The position numbers and the translations under genes were made by a program. DNA of 64,000 bases from Sphingopyxis sp. LC81 (lineage in GTDB: Bacteria; Pseudomonadota; Alphaproteobacteria; Sphingomonadales; Sphingomonadaceae), in contig NZ_JNFD01000028.1 in assembly GCF_000756375.1 (NCBI RefSeq), forward strand, positions 1 through 64,000, written 5' to 3'. Each line of letters opens with the position of its first letter. Position 1 is the stretch's first letter. Of this stretch, positions 16,871 to 25,543 are shown in pieces. The notes under the pieces are model-generated. The model did no database searches. It saw nothing but the letters and a program-made list of their open reading frames with translations, and was not told the origin of the DNA.

Positions 16871-17514
16871 CCGTTCGCCGGGCGCGGGGCGCTGAGGAAG
16901 TCGGCGGCGTTGAAGCCTTCGGGCGCCGCGACTTCGACGATCGGATCCTCGCGCGCGTCATATTCCATGCGCAGCGCGCGGGTGATCACCGCATGCATGT
17001 CATAGAGGCAGGTGATGTAGGTGAACTCGAAAATTTGCTCGTCGTTCCAGAAGGTCTTGAGCTTGTCGAACACCTCGAGCGGAACGCGCCCGCTCGCCTG
17101 TGCAAGGCAGTCGGCATAGGCGAGGACGGTGCGCTCCTGCTCATTGTAGCAATCGGCAACCTGCCAATAGGCGATGCCGGCGATCTTCTCCTCGCTGACG
17201 CCGAGGCCGCGAAGCGACTTGCAATGCTGCGAGAAGACAAACTGGCTGCCCTTGACCCAGCCCGCGCGCGTCTGGCCGAGTTCGCGCAGCACCGGATCGA
17301 TCGTGCGTGCCGGGTTTCGATAGACGGCGAAACCCTTGACCGCATGTTCGAAGATGTCAGGCGACAACGCGAAGACCGTCCACCAGTCGCCGGGCGTGCC
17401 GGTCGCGGTGCCGGGCTCGGCGACGGGGTCGCGCTCGCCGAACAGGCGGTTGTAATAAGCGAGGACGGTCTCGTCGGTGACTTCGGACCGGGGAACCTGG
17501 CGCAGGACGGGCAT
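16867..17514 (-). CDS. Carboxymuconolactone-decarboxylase-like (AhpD-fold) protein
   Basis: 215-residue AhpD-fold protein. The core helices are about residues 60-190: 'GWVKGSQFVFSQHCKSLRGLGVSEEKI' carries one Cys preceded by His instead of the CxxC-H pattern of peroxidase members, and 'TVLAYADCLAQASGRV' and 'EFTYITCLYDMHAVITR' follow. The lost second Cys argues against alkylhydroperoxidase activity and for a decarboxylase- or hydrolase-like role. It overlaps the SMP-30-like gene by 4 bp and follows the SnoaL-like gene by 10 bp in the same operon. Confidence 0.8.
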   Translation of the reverse strand: MPVLRQVPRSEVTDETVLAYYNRLFGERDPVAEPGTATGTPGDWWTVFALSPDIFEHAVKGFAVYRNPARTIDPVLRELGQTRAGWVKGSQFVFSQHCKSLRGLGVSEEKIAGIAYWQVADCYNEQERTVLAYADCLAQASGRVPLEVFDKLKTFWNDEQIFEFTYITCLYDMHAVITRALRMEYDAREDPIVEVAAPEGFNAADFLSAPRPANG

Positions 17515-17524
17515 GGCTTACTCC

Positions 17525-17920
17525 TCAGGCGTTCGCAAATTTGCGGAATTCGGCGACGTGCGCGCTGTCGAAATATTCGTCGAGCCGCGTGATCTTGCCA
17601 CCCTCGACCTGGCAGATGATCGCGCAGGGCAGGCGGACCGCGCCGTCGTCGTGGACGCGCTTGCCCTTCAGCACATGCTGCTGGACGAAGCCGCCGGGAA
17701 AGGTGGTCAGCCGGCGCTCGGCATATTCGCGGTCCTTGATCCGTGCGACCATGCCGGTCAGCGTCTGCGCGGTCTGCGCGGGCGTGACGATCAGCTCGTC
17801 GGTGTTGTGCCAGATCTCGGCGTCGGGGGTGAAGCTTCCCTGCATCGTCTCGATGTCGCCCGCCTCGATCGCGTCGAAAAAGCGCTGCGCCATTGCGCGG
17901 ATGTCGTCCTGCTCTGCCAT
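17525..17920 (-). CDS. SnoaL-like / NTF2-fold protein
   Basis: 131-residue cone-fold protein ('RAMAQRFFDAIEAGDIETMQ' helix at the start, 'FTPDAEIWHNTDEL' strand with Trp-His). Such proteins are cyclases, hydratases, isomerases or binding proteins on polyketide- or steroid-like substrates. It lies in the operon between the SDR and the CMD-like gene with 10-bp gaps. No catalytic residues can be assigned with confidence. Confidence 0.78.
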   Translation of the reverse strand: MAEQDDIRAMAQRFFDAIEAGDIETMQGSFTPDAEIWHNTDELIVTPAQTAQTLTGMVARIKDREYAERRLTTFPGGFVQQHVLKGKRVHDDGAVRLPCAIICQVEGGKITRLDEYFDSAHVAEFRKFANA

Positions 17921-17930
17921 GATGCTCTCC

Positions 17931-18818
17931 TTAAGCTTTCGCGCCGAACATGCGGCCGCCGTTGGCAGCGATCAGCCCGTCGATATCGTCACCCCGGTAC
18001 GCCGGATCGGCCGAGGGGCCGAAAGATGCCAGCATATCCTGCGTCACCAGCTCGGCCATCGCCTTCCATTCGGGGTGGGTGAAGATCCAGTAGTCGCCGG
18101 CTTCGATCGCCTGCACGACGCGCGCGCCGATCTTGTCGGGCGACATGCCGCCCGCGAGCACGCCCTGCATCGCCTGGCTCGTTGCCGCCGCCTTGCCGAC
18201 CTCGACCTCTACAGGGCGCAGATCGCGCGTCGTCTCGACGATCCGCGTCGCCGACATGCCGGGCATCAGCACCGAAATATCGACGCAGGTCCCGGCAAGC
18301 TCGTTGCGCAGCGCCATCGCGATGCCGAGGGTTGCATATTTCGAGCTGATATAGGCGACCGAGATCGGCGGCGGCACGATCGCGACCATAGATGAGGTGA
18401 TGACGAGGTGGCTCGGCTCGCCGCTAGCCTTCATGTCGCCGAGGAAGGTGCGGCAGGCATAGAGATGCGCGTGCGCGTTGACCGCATAGTTCCAGCGCCA
18501 GACGTCAGTGTCATATTGCTCGAACGGCCCCGATCCGCCGCCGACCCCGGCGTTGCTGAACAGGATGCGCACCGGGCCGAAATCGCGAGCCTTTGCGCCG
18601 GCAGCGGCCCAGCTGTCCTCGCAGGTGACGTCGAGCTGGAGGCCGATTGCGTTCGCGCCGTCGCTACGCAGCGCTTCGGCCGCGGCATCGGCGCCTGCAC
18701 CATCGATATCGGCGAGAATCACCGATGCGCCCTTGGCAGCGAGCGCCCTGGCGGTGGCAAGCCCAATTCCGCTCGCGCCGCCGGTGATGAAGGCGGTCTT
18801 GCCCGCGACATCGGTCAT
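17931..18818 (-). CDS. SDR-family oxidoreductase
   Basis: 295-residue classical short-chain dehydrogenase. The cofactor loop is 'TGGASGIGLA' (about 12-21), with 'LADIDG' after strand 2 pointing to NAD. Also present are 'NAGVGGG', catalytic Ser in 'VITSSMVA' and Tyr/Lys in 'AYISSKYA'. The C-terminal extension after about residue 240 is longer than in the 250-residue classical forms. It overlaps the MFS gene stop by 4 bp, so alcohol/ketone oxidation may follow uptake directly. Confidence 0.9.
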   Translation of the reverse strand: MTDVAGKTAFITGGASGIGLATARALAAKGASVILADIDGAGADAAAEALRSDGANAIGLQLDVTCEDSWAAAGAKARDFGPVRILFSNAGVGGGSGPFEQYDTDVWRWNYAVNAHAHLYACRTFLGDMKASGEPSHLVITSSMVAIVPPPISVAYISSKYATLGIAMALRNELAGTCVDISVLMPGMSATRIVETTRDLRPVEVEVGKAAATSQAMQGVLAGGMSPDKIGARVVQAIEAGDYWIFTHPEWKAMAELVTQDMLASFGPSADPAYRGDDIDGLIAANGGRMFGAKA

Positions 18819-20110
18819 TCGGCGAAATCTTTCTCAAGGTAACGCGTCATACGATACTGCGCGATGCCAGCGGCCGCGGCGAAGGGCATCAGCGCCATCA
18901 GCGCCCAGCGCAGGCTGCCGTCGCCATATTCGGGCTTCAGACCGTCGCTGACGATCCCCGCGAACAGCGGGCCGAGCCCGAGGCCGATGATGTTGAACAT
19001 AAGCATCAGCACCGCGGCGGCGGTCGCGCGGCTGCGCGGCGGGGTCAAATTCTGCACCAGCGCGAGCGCGGGCGCGACATAGGCGGTGCACGCCGCCATC
19101 GGGATCAGCATCAGCGCGAGCGAGAGCTGCCAGCTGTCGACGAGCAGCGCGGCGATGAAGGTCGGGATCAGAACGGCGGTCGCGAGCGCCGGGATGGTAC
19201 CATAAGCGCGCGCCGACACTTTCGCGCGGTGGCTGACGAGCCAGCCGCCGCCGAGGATGCCGATCCCGAAGGTGATGCCCGCCGCGGGGCCGAAATATGT
19301 CGCCATCGCTTCGAGCGGCATCTTCTGCGTCCGCATCAGGAACGCCGGGATCCAGTTGAGCATGCCATAGCTGGTAAAGGCGGCAAGCCCGCTGCCGATC
19401 ATCACCATGCGTAACGACGGGCGGCGCCAGAACATCGCGAGGCTCTGCGAGAAGGGCAGAGCCTCGTCGGCGGGCTTGTGGGCGTCCATCTGTCCGCGCG
19501 CGGGCTCGCGGACGAGCCAGATCAGGATCGGGGCAACGACGATACCGACGACGCCGATCAGCAGGAAGGCGTTGCGCCAGCCGATGTTCGCAGCGGCCCA
19601 GGCGCCGAAGGTCGCGCCGACGAACACACCGAACGGGCCGTTGAGCGTGAAGATACCGATCGCGAGCGGGCGCTGCGCGGGCGGGTAATAGTCGGCGATG
19701 ACCGATAGCGACGGCGCTGTGCCCCCGGCTTCGCCCGCACCGACGCCAAAGCGCATCAGCGCGAGCTGCCAGAAATTCGATGCGAAGCCGCACGCGGCGG
19801 TGAACCCGCTCCACACGACGCACGCGATGCCGATCAGCTTCACGCGGTTCCAGCGGTCGGCGATCATCGCGACGGGGACCCCCATCGCGGCATAGAAAAG
19901 CGCGAATGCAAGGCCGGTGAGCAGGCCGAACTGCGTATCGCTGAAATCCATTTCGGCGCGGATCGGTTCGACGAGCACCGACAGAAGCTGGCGGTCGACG
20001 AAGTTGATCGTGCCGACCACGAAGAGCATCGCGAGCGCGACGTTGCGGCGCACAGCAAGGCCGCGGTTGGACGCTATGGCGCCTCCATCGAGGGCAGTCG
20101 CCTCTGTCAT
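18815..20110 (-). CDS. MFS transporter, spinster-like
   Basis: 431-residue inner-membrane permease with 12 predicted helices. The first helix 'VALAMLFVVGTINFVDRQLL' and 'GLLTGLAFALFYAAMGVPVA' followed by 'DRWNRVKLIG' (loop 2-3 signature) are typical of spinster-like MFS proteins of sphingomonads. The ATG at 20110 is chosen over a TTG at 20122 because GGAGAG lies at proper distance. It is the first gene of the seven-gene minus-strand operon ending at 14679, and operator E lies about 40 bp upstream. It probably imports the island's substrate or exports a product. Confidence 0.9.
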   Translation of the reverse strand: MTEATALDGGAIASNRGLAVRRNVALAMLFVVGTINFVDRQLLSVLVEPIRAEMDFSDTQFGLLTGLAFALFYAAMGVPVAMIADRWNRVKLIGIACVVWSGFTAACGFASNFWQLALMRFGVGAGEAGGTAPSLSVIADYYPPAQRPLAIGIFTLNGPFGVFVGATFGAWAAANIGWRNAFLLIGVVGIVVAPILIWLVREPARGQMDAHKPADEALPFSQSLAMFWRRPSLRMVMIGSGLAAFTSYGMLNWIPAFLMRTQKMPLEAMATYFGPAAGITFGIGILGGGWLVSHRAKVSARAYGTIPALATAVLIPTFIAALLVDSWQLSLALMLIPMAACTAYVAPALALVQNLTPPRSRATAAAVLMLMFNIIGLGLGPLFAGIVSDGLKPEYGDGSLRWALMALMPFAAAAGIAQYRMTRYLEKDFAE

Positions 20111-20151
20111 CACACTCTCCAAAAACGCACGAGTCTTCCCGTTGCAAAAAT

Positions 20152-20167
20152 ACTTAGGTATTTAAGT
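20152..20167. promoter_or_regulatory. Putative MarR operator, site E
   Basis: ACTTAGGTATTTAAGT has 6-bp arms with one mismatch. It lies between the divergent MFS operon and the SDR at 20219. Confidence 0.65.
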
Positions 20168-20218
20168 TTATCTGTCAATGTGCTTTACGGTAACGGCAAA
20201 ATCGACGGGAGAGAAGAG

Positions 20219-20986
20219 ATGGATATCAGCGGCAAAAGCGCCATTGTGACGGGCTCGGCGGGTGGCATCGGGCGCGCGACCGCGATGATGCTGGCCAGCC
20301 GCGGCGCGGCGGAGATCGCGCTCGTCGACGTCAACGGAGCGGAGCTCGCCGAAACCGCGCGGCTGGTCGAGGCGGCGGGCGCGCGGGCGAGCGTCCACAT
20401 ACTCGACCTGTCGGACATTACCGCAACCGAAGCCTGGTTTCGTGCGCATGGCGATGTCGACATATTGCACAACAATGCCGGGGTCGTGTCGGGCTTGCCG
20501 CAATTCCCCGACGTCGATGCGGCGCGCATCCGCTGGATCATCGACATCAATATCACCTCGCTCGTCGCAGCGACGCAGATTGCGGTGCAGGCAATGCGCC
20601 AGCGCGGCGGCGGAGTGATCGTCAACACCGTGTCGACGGTGGCGCTCGGCACGGGTTTCTATGACGCGATGTACGCGACGACCAAGGCGGCGGTGATGAT
20701 GTTCACCCGCTGCTGCGCGCCGTTGAAAGAGGAATGCAACGTCCGCGTCGCGGGCATGTTGCCGGGGTTGGTCGACACCCCGATCCTCGACACGACCGGC
20801 GCGGGCGGCAAGTCCGAATGGATGGAGGCGGTGCTTGCGAACAACGAGGCGTGCCGGCCCGAGGATATTGCTGGGGGCGTTATGGCGCTGATCGAGGACG
20901 ATAGTCTCGCGGGCGGTGATTGGGTCGCGGTGCGGCGGCTCGGCGGCAAGGTCGAATATCAGTGGGGTCACGCCGATACTATGTAG
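20219..20986 (+). CDS. SDR-family oxidoreductase (second)
   Basis: 255-residue classical SDR. The ATG at 20219 has a GGGAGAGAAGAG ribosome site; the upstream in-frame extension is not needed. The cofactor loop is 'TGSAGGIGRA' (about 11-20), 'VDVNG' follows strand 2 (NAD type), then 'HNNAGVV', catalytic Ser in 'NTVSTVALG' and 'MYATTKAAV' with Tyr and Lys. It is divergent from the MFS operon across operator E and appears to be transcribed alone. It likely oxidises a hydroxyacyl intermediate, as in beta-oxidation-like steps; specificity unknown. Confidence 0.9.
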   Translation: MDISGKSAIVTGSAGGIGRATAMMLASRGAAEIALVDVNGAELAETARLVEAAGARASVHILDLSDITATEAWFRAHGDVDILHNNAGVVSGLPQFPDVDAARIRWIIDINITSLVAATQIAVQAMRQRGGGVIVNTVSTVALGTGFYDAMYATTKAAVMMFTRCCAPLKEECNVRVAGMLPGLVDTPILDTTGAGGKSEWMEAVLANNEACRPEDIAGGVMALIEDDSLAGGDWVAVRRLGGKVEYQWGHADTM

Positions 20987-21103
20987 GCCCCTCCCGCTTG
21001 CGGGAGGGGCAGCGAGACTTGCGAGCTCGCTCGCTAGTCGCAGAGGAGTGGGCAAACGATAGGGTGCTGGCCCACCCCCAACCCCTCCCGCAAGCGGGAG
21101 GGG
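20987..21103. repeat. Paired hairpin repeats between convergent genes
   Basis: Two hairpins, 20987-21010 (arms GCCCCTCCCGC, loop TT) and 21082-21103 (arms CCCCTCCCGC, loop AA), flank about 70 bp. Their arms are also complementary to each other, so alternative pairing is possible. The block separates the convergent SDR and GST genes and likely ends both transcripts; nothing coding is seen in it. Confidence 0.6.
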
Positions 21104-21111
21104 AGCAGATG

Positions 21112-21822
21112 TCACCGCGTCGGCGCTTCCAGCATATTCTTCCCGAACAGGTTCGACCATTGCTCCTCGGTCAGCACCGGGCGCGCGCTCGATAGGTTCG
21201 CGGCGTTCTTGACGTCGGTCCCTGCCATCACCGCGGGTCGCTCGCCGATCCGCGCAAACCAGTCGGCGACTGCGGGATAATCATCGAGCGTCAGCCCGAT
21301 CGCGCGGATCGCCCGCGTCCACGGCCATGCCGCGATATCGGCGATCGAATATTCCTCGGCCAGATAATCGGCCTCGCCGAGGCGGCCATTGAGCACGTGG
21401 AGCAGCCGCAAGGTCTCGTTGCGATAGCGTTCGACCGGATAGGTCTGCCCTTCGGGCGCATAGCGGATGAAATGATGCGCCTGTCCCTGCATCGGGCCGA
21501 AACTCGCCATCTGCCACATCAGCCATTGCTGCGCCTGACTGCGGCGGCGCGGGCTTTCGGGGAGCAGCTGCCCGCTCTTTTCGGCGAGGTAGAGCAGGAT
21601 CGCGCCGCTCTCGAACACCGGCAGCGGCGCCCCACCGCCGATCGGGTCATGGTCGACGATCGCGGGCAGGCGGCCGTTCGGATTGATCCGGCGATATTCG
21701 GGGGTGAGATGATCCCCTTCGAGCATGTTCATCGCGAGCAATCGGTGCGGCAGCCCGACCTCTTCGAGCATGATCGAAACCTTGTGGCCGTTGGGCGTGG
21801 GTGTGAAATAGACGTCGATCAT
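21112..21822 (-). CDS. Nu-class (YfcG/YghU-like) glutathione transferase
   Basis: 236-residue GST of the nu class, recognised by 'TPTPNGHKVSIMLEE' at the active site (Asn/Thr in place of catalytic Tyr/Ser), 'NPNGRLPAIVD', 'FESGAILLYLAEKSG' and the class-typical 'GPMQGQAHHFIRYAPEG'. Nu-class members act as disulfide-bond reductases, and in sphingomonads as glutathione lyases in aryl-ether cleavage. It is one of three nu-class paralogues in this island (also at 24815 and 25544). It lies downstream of the TonB receptor in the same direction, possibly with a 26-codon ORF between. Confidence 0.88.
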   Translation of the reverse strand: MIDVYFTPTPNGHKVSIMLEEVGLPHRLLAMNMLEGDHLTPEYRRINPNGRLPAIVDHDPIGGGAPLPVFESGAILLYLAEKSGQLLPESPRRRSQAQQWLMWQMASFGPMQGQAHHFIRYAPEGQTYPVERYRNETLRLLHVLNGRLGEADYLAEEYSIADIAAWPWTRAIRAIGLTLDDYPAVADWFARIGERPAVMAGTDVKNAANLSSARPVLTEEQWSNLFGKNMLEAPTR

Positions 21823-21828
21823 CGCGCT

Positions 21829-21909
21829 TCACCCCTTCACACAGGTCACGACCGCGATCGCCGCTTCCCTTTTGAGGAAAGCTTCGATCGCGGCCGATCC
21901 CTGGGACAT
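21829..21909 (-). CDS. Possible 26-residue peptide between TonB receptor and GST
   Basis: Small open frame 'MSQGSAAIEAFLKREAAIAV...' ending 6 bp before the GST ATG. It could be a coupling peptide or the remnant of a longer gene. No strong ribosome site and no recognised family; support is weak. Confidence 0.2.
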   Translation of the reverse strand: MSQGSAAIEAFLKREAAIAVVTCVKG

Positions 21910-21920
21910 CGAATTCGAAC

Positions 21921-24185
21921 CTAGAACTTGATCCCGGCCTCGACCGAAATGTTGCGGGTGGGTTCGAGATAGAGGATCGCGCGCGGGGCCGCGGTGATCG
22001 GCGCCGGCAGGTTGAATGCGCTGCCGATCGTTTTCTCGTTGGTCAGATTTTTGCCGACGAGCGCGACGTGCCAGCGGTCGTCCTGGTCGGCCAGCTGAAC
22101 GCGAAGGTCGAGCTTCGCATAGCCGCGCTGGACACCGAAGATCGGGCTCTGGTTGTCCGAATTGAAATATTTCGACCGCGCCGACGCGACGCCCGTGATG
22201 TCGAACTTCAGATCGCTCGACAGGTCGAACCGCGCGTGTGCCGTGACGCTACCCGTGAACTTCGACGAATAGGCAACGGGGTAACCGGCCAGGTTATTGT
22301 TCGCGACGTGGTTCGGTTGCGTCCGATCGGTCTGCGCGGGATTGCAAACCGACAACGGCTGGCTGGCGAGGCAGGCCGCGCCGGGATAGTCGTCATATTT
22401 GATATCCGAATAGGCGGCCGACGCGCTGATGTCGAAATTGGGGATCGGGTAGATGCTGAGCGATCCTTCGACGCCCTTCGACGTTGCCGCGGCGGCATTG
22501 CCGGTCAGGTAGCTCGAGATCGCGGGCTGATACACCGAAACCTGCAGGTCCTTGAACTTCGTGTGATAGGCGGAGACGTTCGCGACGACCTTGCCGTCGA
22601 ACAGTGTCGATTTGATGCCCGCCTCGAAATTCTCCGACCGTTCGGGCTCGAACGAGAAGGTCGCGCTTGTTGTGCCGAGTGTGTTCGAGACGAAACCGCC
22701 CGACTTCGAACCGCGGCCCCAGGTCGCGTAGGCCATGATGCGCGGCGCGATGTCGTACTGCAGCGTCACCGACGGATCGACATTGCCTTCGCTGATCGAA
22801 CCCGTGGCGCTGGAGATCGGACGCAGCGCGAAGGGGCCGTAGACGAGCCGCGAGGCGAAACTGCCGTCCTTCTTCGTGTGGCTGTAACGCAGGCTGCCGA
22901 TCGCGCGGAACGCGTCGCTGATGTTGAACGTCGCCTGGCCAAAGACCGACCAGGATTCAGCCTTCTGCCTGAACAGGCTGTCGATACGGCCGAAATAGTT
23001 GAGCGCCGCGATGTTGAAGCCCTGAAATTGCTCCAGCGTGTAATCGGACTTGTCGTAATAGGCGCCCGCGATGAATTCGACGGTCTTGCCCGTCGGCGAC
23101 AGGATGCGAATTTCCTGCGAAATCTGGTCGAAACGTTCGGGGAAGGCGTTGTAGACCGAATTGGCTGTGATCGCTCCGCCGCGGTTCGGGATCGTCTGGT
23201 CGAAGCCGTTGACGATCTTCGACTTGAACCAGCTATAGCCGGTGACCGAGGTCAGCGTGAAATCGCCGAGCGCGAGGTTGCCGACGCCCGAGATCATCAC
23301 CGACTTGTTGTTGTTCCCCTCGTCGCCGAGTGCCGAGCGCTCGAGATAGCGCGTGGTCTGCGGATCCTGGCCGCTGGTCAGCGGGCTCGATACGGTGATG
23401 CCGCCGATGACTTCGCGGTTTCCGTACTCGACCTTCGCGGTGTAATCGAAATTGTTCGACGGCTCCCACTTCACGGTCAGGCGCAGCAGCTGCGACTTGA
23501 TTTCGGGGTCGTCGTGATCGGTCGCGCGGTTATAGATATAGCCGTCCTGGTTGACGATCTTGTACGCGAAGCGCGCGCCGAGCGTGTCGCTGATCGGCCC
23601 TGACAGATAGCCCGAGAAATCGGTGCCCTTGTGGTCGAAGTTGTAAAGGCCGGTGATTGCGCCTTCGAAATCCTTCGTCGGACCTGCCGACACGACGCTG
23701 ACCGCACCCGCGGCGGTGTTCTTGCCGAACAGCGCGCCTTGCGGACCGCGCAGCACTTCGACACGCGCGAGGTCGAAGAAGGGCGCCTGCGCCTGCCGGT
23801 TGCGGCCGGCATAGATGCCGTCGACATAGAGCGAGACCGACTGGTCGAACGCGAAGTTCGCCGGCGGCGAACCGAAGCCGCGGATATAGATGACGTCGTT
23901 GCCCGCGGTAGACTGGACGAAGACGTTCGGCGTGTAGTTCATCACCGCCTTGATATCGCTGGTGTTGAACTCGGCGAGCTTGGCGCCGCTCACGACTTCC
24001 ATCGAAATCGGCACGTTCTGCAGATTCTGTTCGCGCTTTTGGGCGGTCACGATGATTTCGTTGGCGTTGCTGTCGTCGACGTCCGCCGTGTCCGCGGGGG
24101 CTGCCTGCGCCATCGCTGGCGCGGCATTGGCAAGCATCGCGATCGCCGCCACGCCGGACAGCAGGAACTGGTTATGCGCCTTCAT
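21921..24185 (-). CDS. TonB-dependent receptor (catabolic island)
   Basis: Outer-membrane active transporter of 754 residues. Signal peptide 'FLLSGVAAIAMLANAAPAMA' ends near residue 26. TonB-box/plug region: 'EIIVTAQKREQNLQNVPIS', then 'VEVLRGPQGALFGKNTAAG', the sphingomonad-type plug motif. The C-terminal strand ends in aromatic Phe ('SVEAGIKF'). The ATG at 24185 follows GGGAGGG; upstream in-frame codons reach the operator and are not used. It is divergent from the DUF3237-GST pair with operator F between, so uptake is co-regulated with catabolism. The ligand is unknown, presumably the island's substrate or its conjugate. Confidence 0.93.
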   Translation of the reverse strand: MKAHNQFLLSGVAAIAMLANAAPAMAQAAPADTADVDDSNANEIIVTAQKREQNLQNVPISMEVVSGAKLAEFNTSDIKAVMNYTPNVFVQSTAGNDVIYIRGFGSPPANFAFDQSVSLYVDGIYAGRNRQAQAPFFDLARVEVLRGPQGALFGKNTAAGAVSVVSAGPTKDFEGAITGLYNFDHKGTDFSGYLSGPISDTLGARFAYKIVNQDGYIYNRATDHDDPEIKSQLLRLTVKWEPSNNFDYTAKVEYGNREVIGGITVSSPLTSGQDPQTTRYLERSALGDEGNNNKSVMISGVGNLALGDFTLTSVTGYSWFKSKIVNGFDQTIPNRGGAITANSVYNAFPERFDQISQEIRILSPTGKTVEFIAGAYYDKSDYTLEQFQGFNIAALNYFGRIDSLFRQKAESWSVFGQATFNISDAFRAIGSLRYSHTKKDGSFASRLVYGPFALRPISSATGSISEGNVDPSVTLQYDIAPRIMAYATWGRGSKSGGFVSNTLGTTSATFSFEPERSENFEAGIKSTLFDGKVVANVSAYHTKFKDLQVSVYQPAISSYLTGNAAAATSKGVEGSLSIYPIPNFDISASAAYSDIKYDDYPGAACLASQPLSVCNPAQTDRTQPNHVANNNLAGYPVAYSSKFTGSVTAHARFDLSSDLKFDITGVASARSKYFNSDNQSPIFGVQRGYAKLDLRVQLADQDDRWHVALVGKNLTNEKTIGSAFNLPAPITAAPRAILYLEPTRNISVEAGIKF

Positions 24186-24251
24186 CTTCACCCTCCCATA
24201 GAGCTTATCGTCGCGGTCCCGGAAAGCTTCCGATCCGTCAATCTGATTGAC

Positions 24252-24267
24252 CCTTAGTATACTAATG
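24252..24267. promoter_or_regulatory. Putative MarR operator, site F
   Basis: CCTTAGTATACTAATG contains a perfect 12-bp palindrome TTAGTATACTAA (24254-24265). It lies between the divergent TonB receptor and DUF3237 genes. Confidence 0.68.
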
Positions 24268-24306
24268 GTTTTATGCTTGTCCATAGGCAGGAAGAGGATT
24301 CGCATT

Positions 24307-24813
24307 ATGAACGAAGAAAATACGCAGACCACCCCGGTCGCACTCGCGACGCGGCATCTGTGCACCGTCGAGTTCGAGGTGGGGGGCGGGATCATCGGCA
24401 TCGGTGCGTCGCCCTTCGGCGATCAGCGGCTCGGCTATATCAGCGGCGGCCGGTTTTTCGGTCCGCGTATCAATGGTATAGTTTTGCCCGGCGGCGGGAA
24501 CTGGTCGCGTGGTGGGCGGCTGGGCGACGATGCTTCGGTCGGCACCTTCGATGCCCGCGCGGTGTGGCAGACCGACGAGGGCGAGCTCATCTACCTCAGC
24601 TACACAGGCCGCAACATCATTCCCGACGATGTGCGCGCGACGTTTGCCGATCCCGCCGTCCCCGACGCCGACCCGTCGCGCTATTATCTGCGAATCGCAC
24701 CCGTGTTCGAAACCGCGAGCGCCAAATATGGCTGGCTCAACGGCGTGCTCGCGGTCGGCGTCGGCGAGCGCACCGATTTCGGGGTGCGCCATGTGATCCA
24801 CGAGGTGCTGTGA
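24307..24813 (+). CDS. DUF3237-family protein
   Basis: 168-residue protein matching the DUF3237 beta-barrel pattern: 'GDQRLGYISGGRFFGPRINGIVLPGGGNW', 'YLSYTGRN' and 'WLNGVLAVGVGER' near the end. The ATG at 24307 is used; the frame open from 24247 begins inside operator F. DUF3237 proteins recur beside aromatic and terpenoid catabolism genes in proteobacteria, without an assigned reaction that I can state with confidence. It is one base upstream of a nu-class GST, so the two are likely translated together. Confidence 0.82.
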   Translation: MNEENTQTTPVALATRHLCTVEFEVGGGIIGIGASPFGDQRLGYISGGRFFGPRINGIVLPGGGNWSRGGRLGDDASVGTFDARAVWQTDEGELIYLSYTGRNIIPDDVRATFADPAVPDADPSRYYLRIAPVFETASAKYGWLNGVLAVGVGERTDFGVRHVIHEVL

Positions 24814-24814
24814 A

Positions 24815-25540
24815 ATGATCGACCTCCATTATTCGGCGACCCCGAACGGCCAGAAGATCGCGATCATGCTTGAGGAAATCGGCGAACCCTACCGCATCAT
24901 TCCCTATGACATTTTCGACGGCGACCAACTGACCGCCGCGTTCGGGCGCATCAACCCGAACCACAAATTGCCCGCGATCGTCGATCAGGATCCGGCAGGC
25001 GGAGGCGACCCGATCACCATATTCGAGTCGGGCGCGATCCTGCAATATCTCGCCGAAAAGAGCGGGCGCTTCCTGCCCGCGTCGGGCGCGGCGCGCGCGG
25101 CGACCTTGTCATGGCTGACCTGGCAGGTGGCGGGACTCGGACCGATGGGCGGACAGGCGAGCCATTTCATGCGCTATGCGCCGGCCGGGCAGGACTATGC
25201 GGTCGAACGCTATACGAAGGAAGTGAAGCGCCTGCTCACTGTGCTCGAAAAGCGGCTGGAGAAAAGCGCCTATGTCGCGGGTGACGATTATACGATCGCC
25301 GACATGGCGATCTGGCCGGGTCGAGCTTCCGCATTCGTAATGGGGATGGGGCTGGACGAATGGCCCGCGATGCATGGCTGGTTCGAACGGATCCGCGGAC
25401 GCCCGGCGGTAGCGCGTGCGATGGCGCGTGAGGATCTGAAGGCGCCGGCCAAATATGTCGGCCGCCACCAAAAGCTCGACGACAAGGAATGGTCGAACAT
25501 GTTCGGTGCCGCGAACCATGCGGCGGTTGCGAAGGACTGA
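24815..25540 (+). CDS. Nu-class glutathione transferase (second)
   Basis: 241-residue nu-class GST with 'SATPNGQKIAIMLEE', 'NPNHKLPAIVD', 'FESGAILQYLAEKSG' and 'GPMGGQASHFMRYAPAG'. It is the second paralogue in the island, close to the one at 21112 in motif pattern. It begins one base after the DUF3237 stop. The nearest promoter is at operator F. It converges on a third paralogue that ends 3 bp away. Confidence 0.88.
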   Translation: MIDLHYSATPNGQKIAIMLEEIGEPYRIIPYDIFDGDQLTAAFGRINPNHKLPAIVDQDPAGGGDPITIFESGAILQYLAEKSGRFLPASGAARAATLSWLTWQVAGLGPMGGQASHFMRYAPAGQDYAVERYTKEVKRLLTVLEKRLEKSAYVAGDDYTIADMAIWPGRASAFVMGMGLDEWPAMHGWFERIRGRPAVARAMAREDLKAPAKYVGRHQKLDDKEWSNMFGAANHAAVAKD

Positions 25541-25543
25541 ACG

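Noticed and set aside
22068-23603. 511-codon plus-strand open frame inside the TonB receptor
   Set aside because: Antisense shadow of a recognised receptor, typical of high-GC third-position bias.
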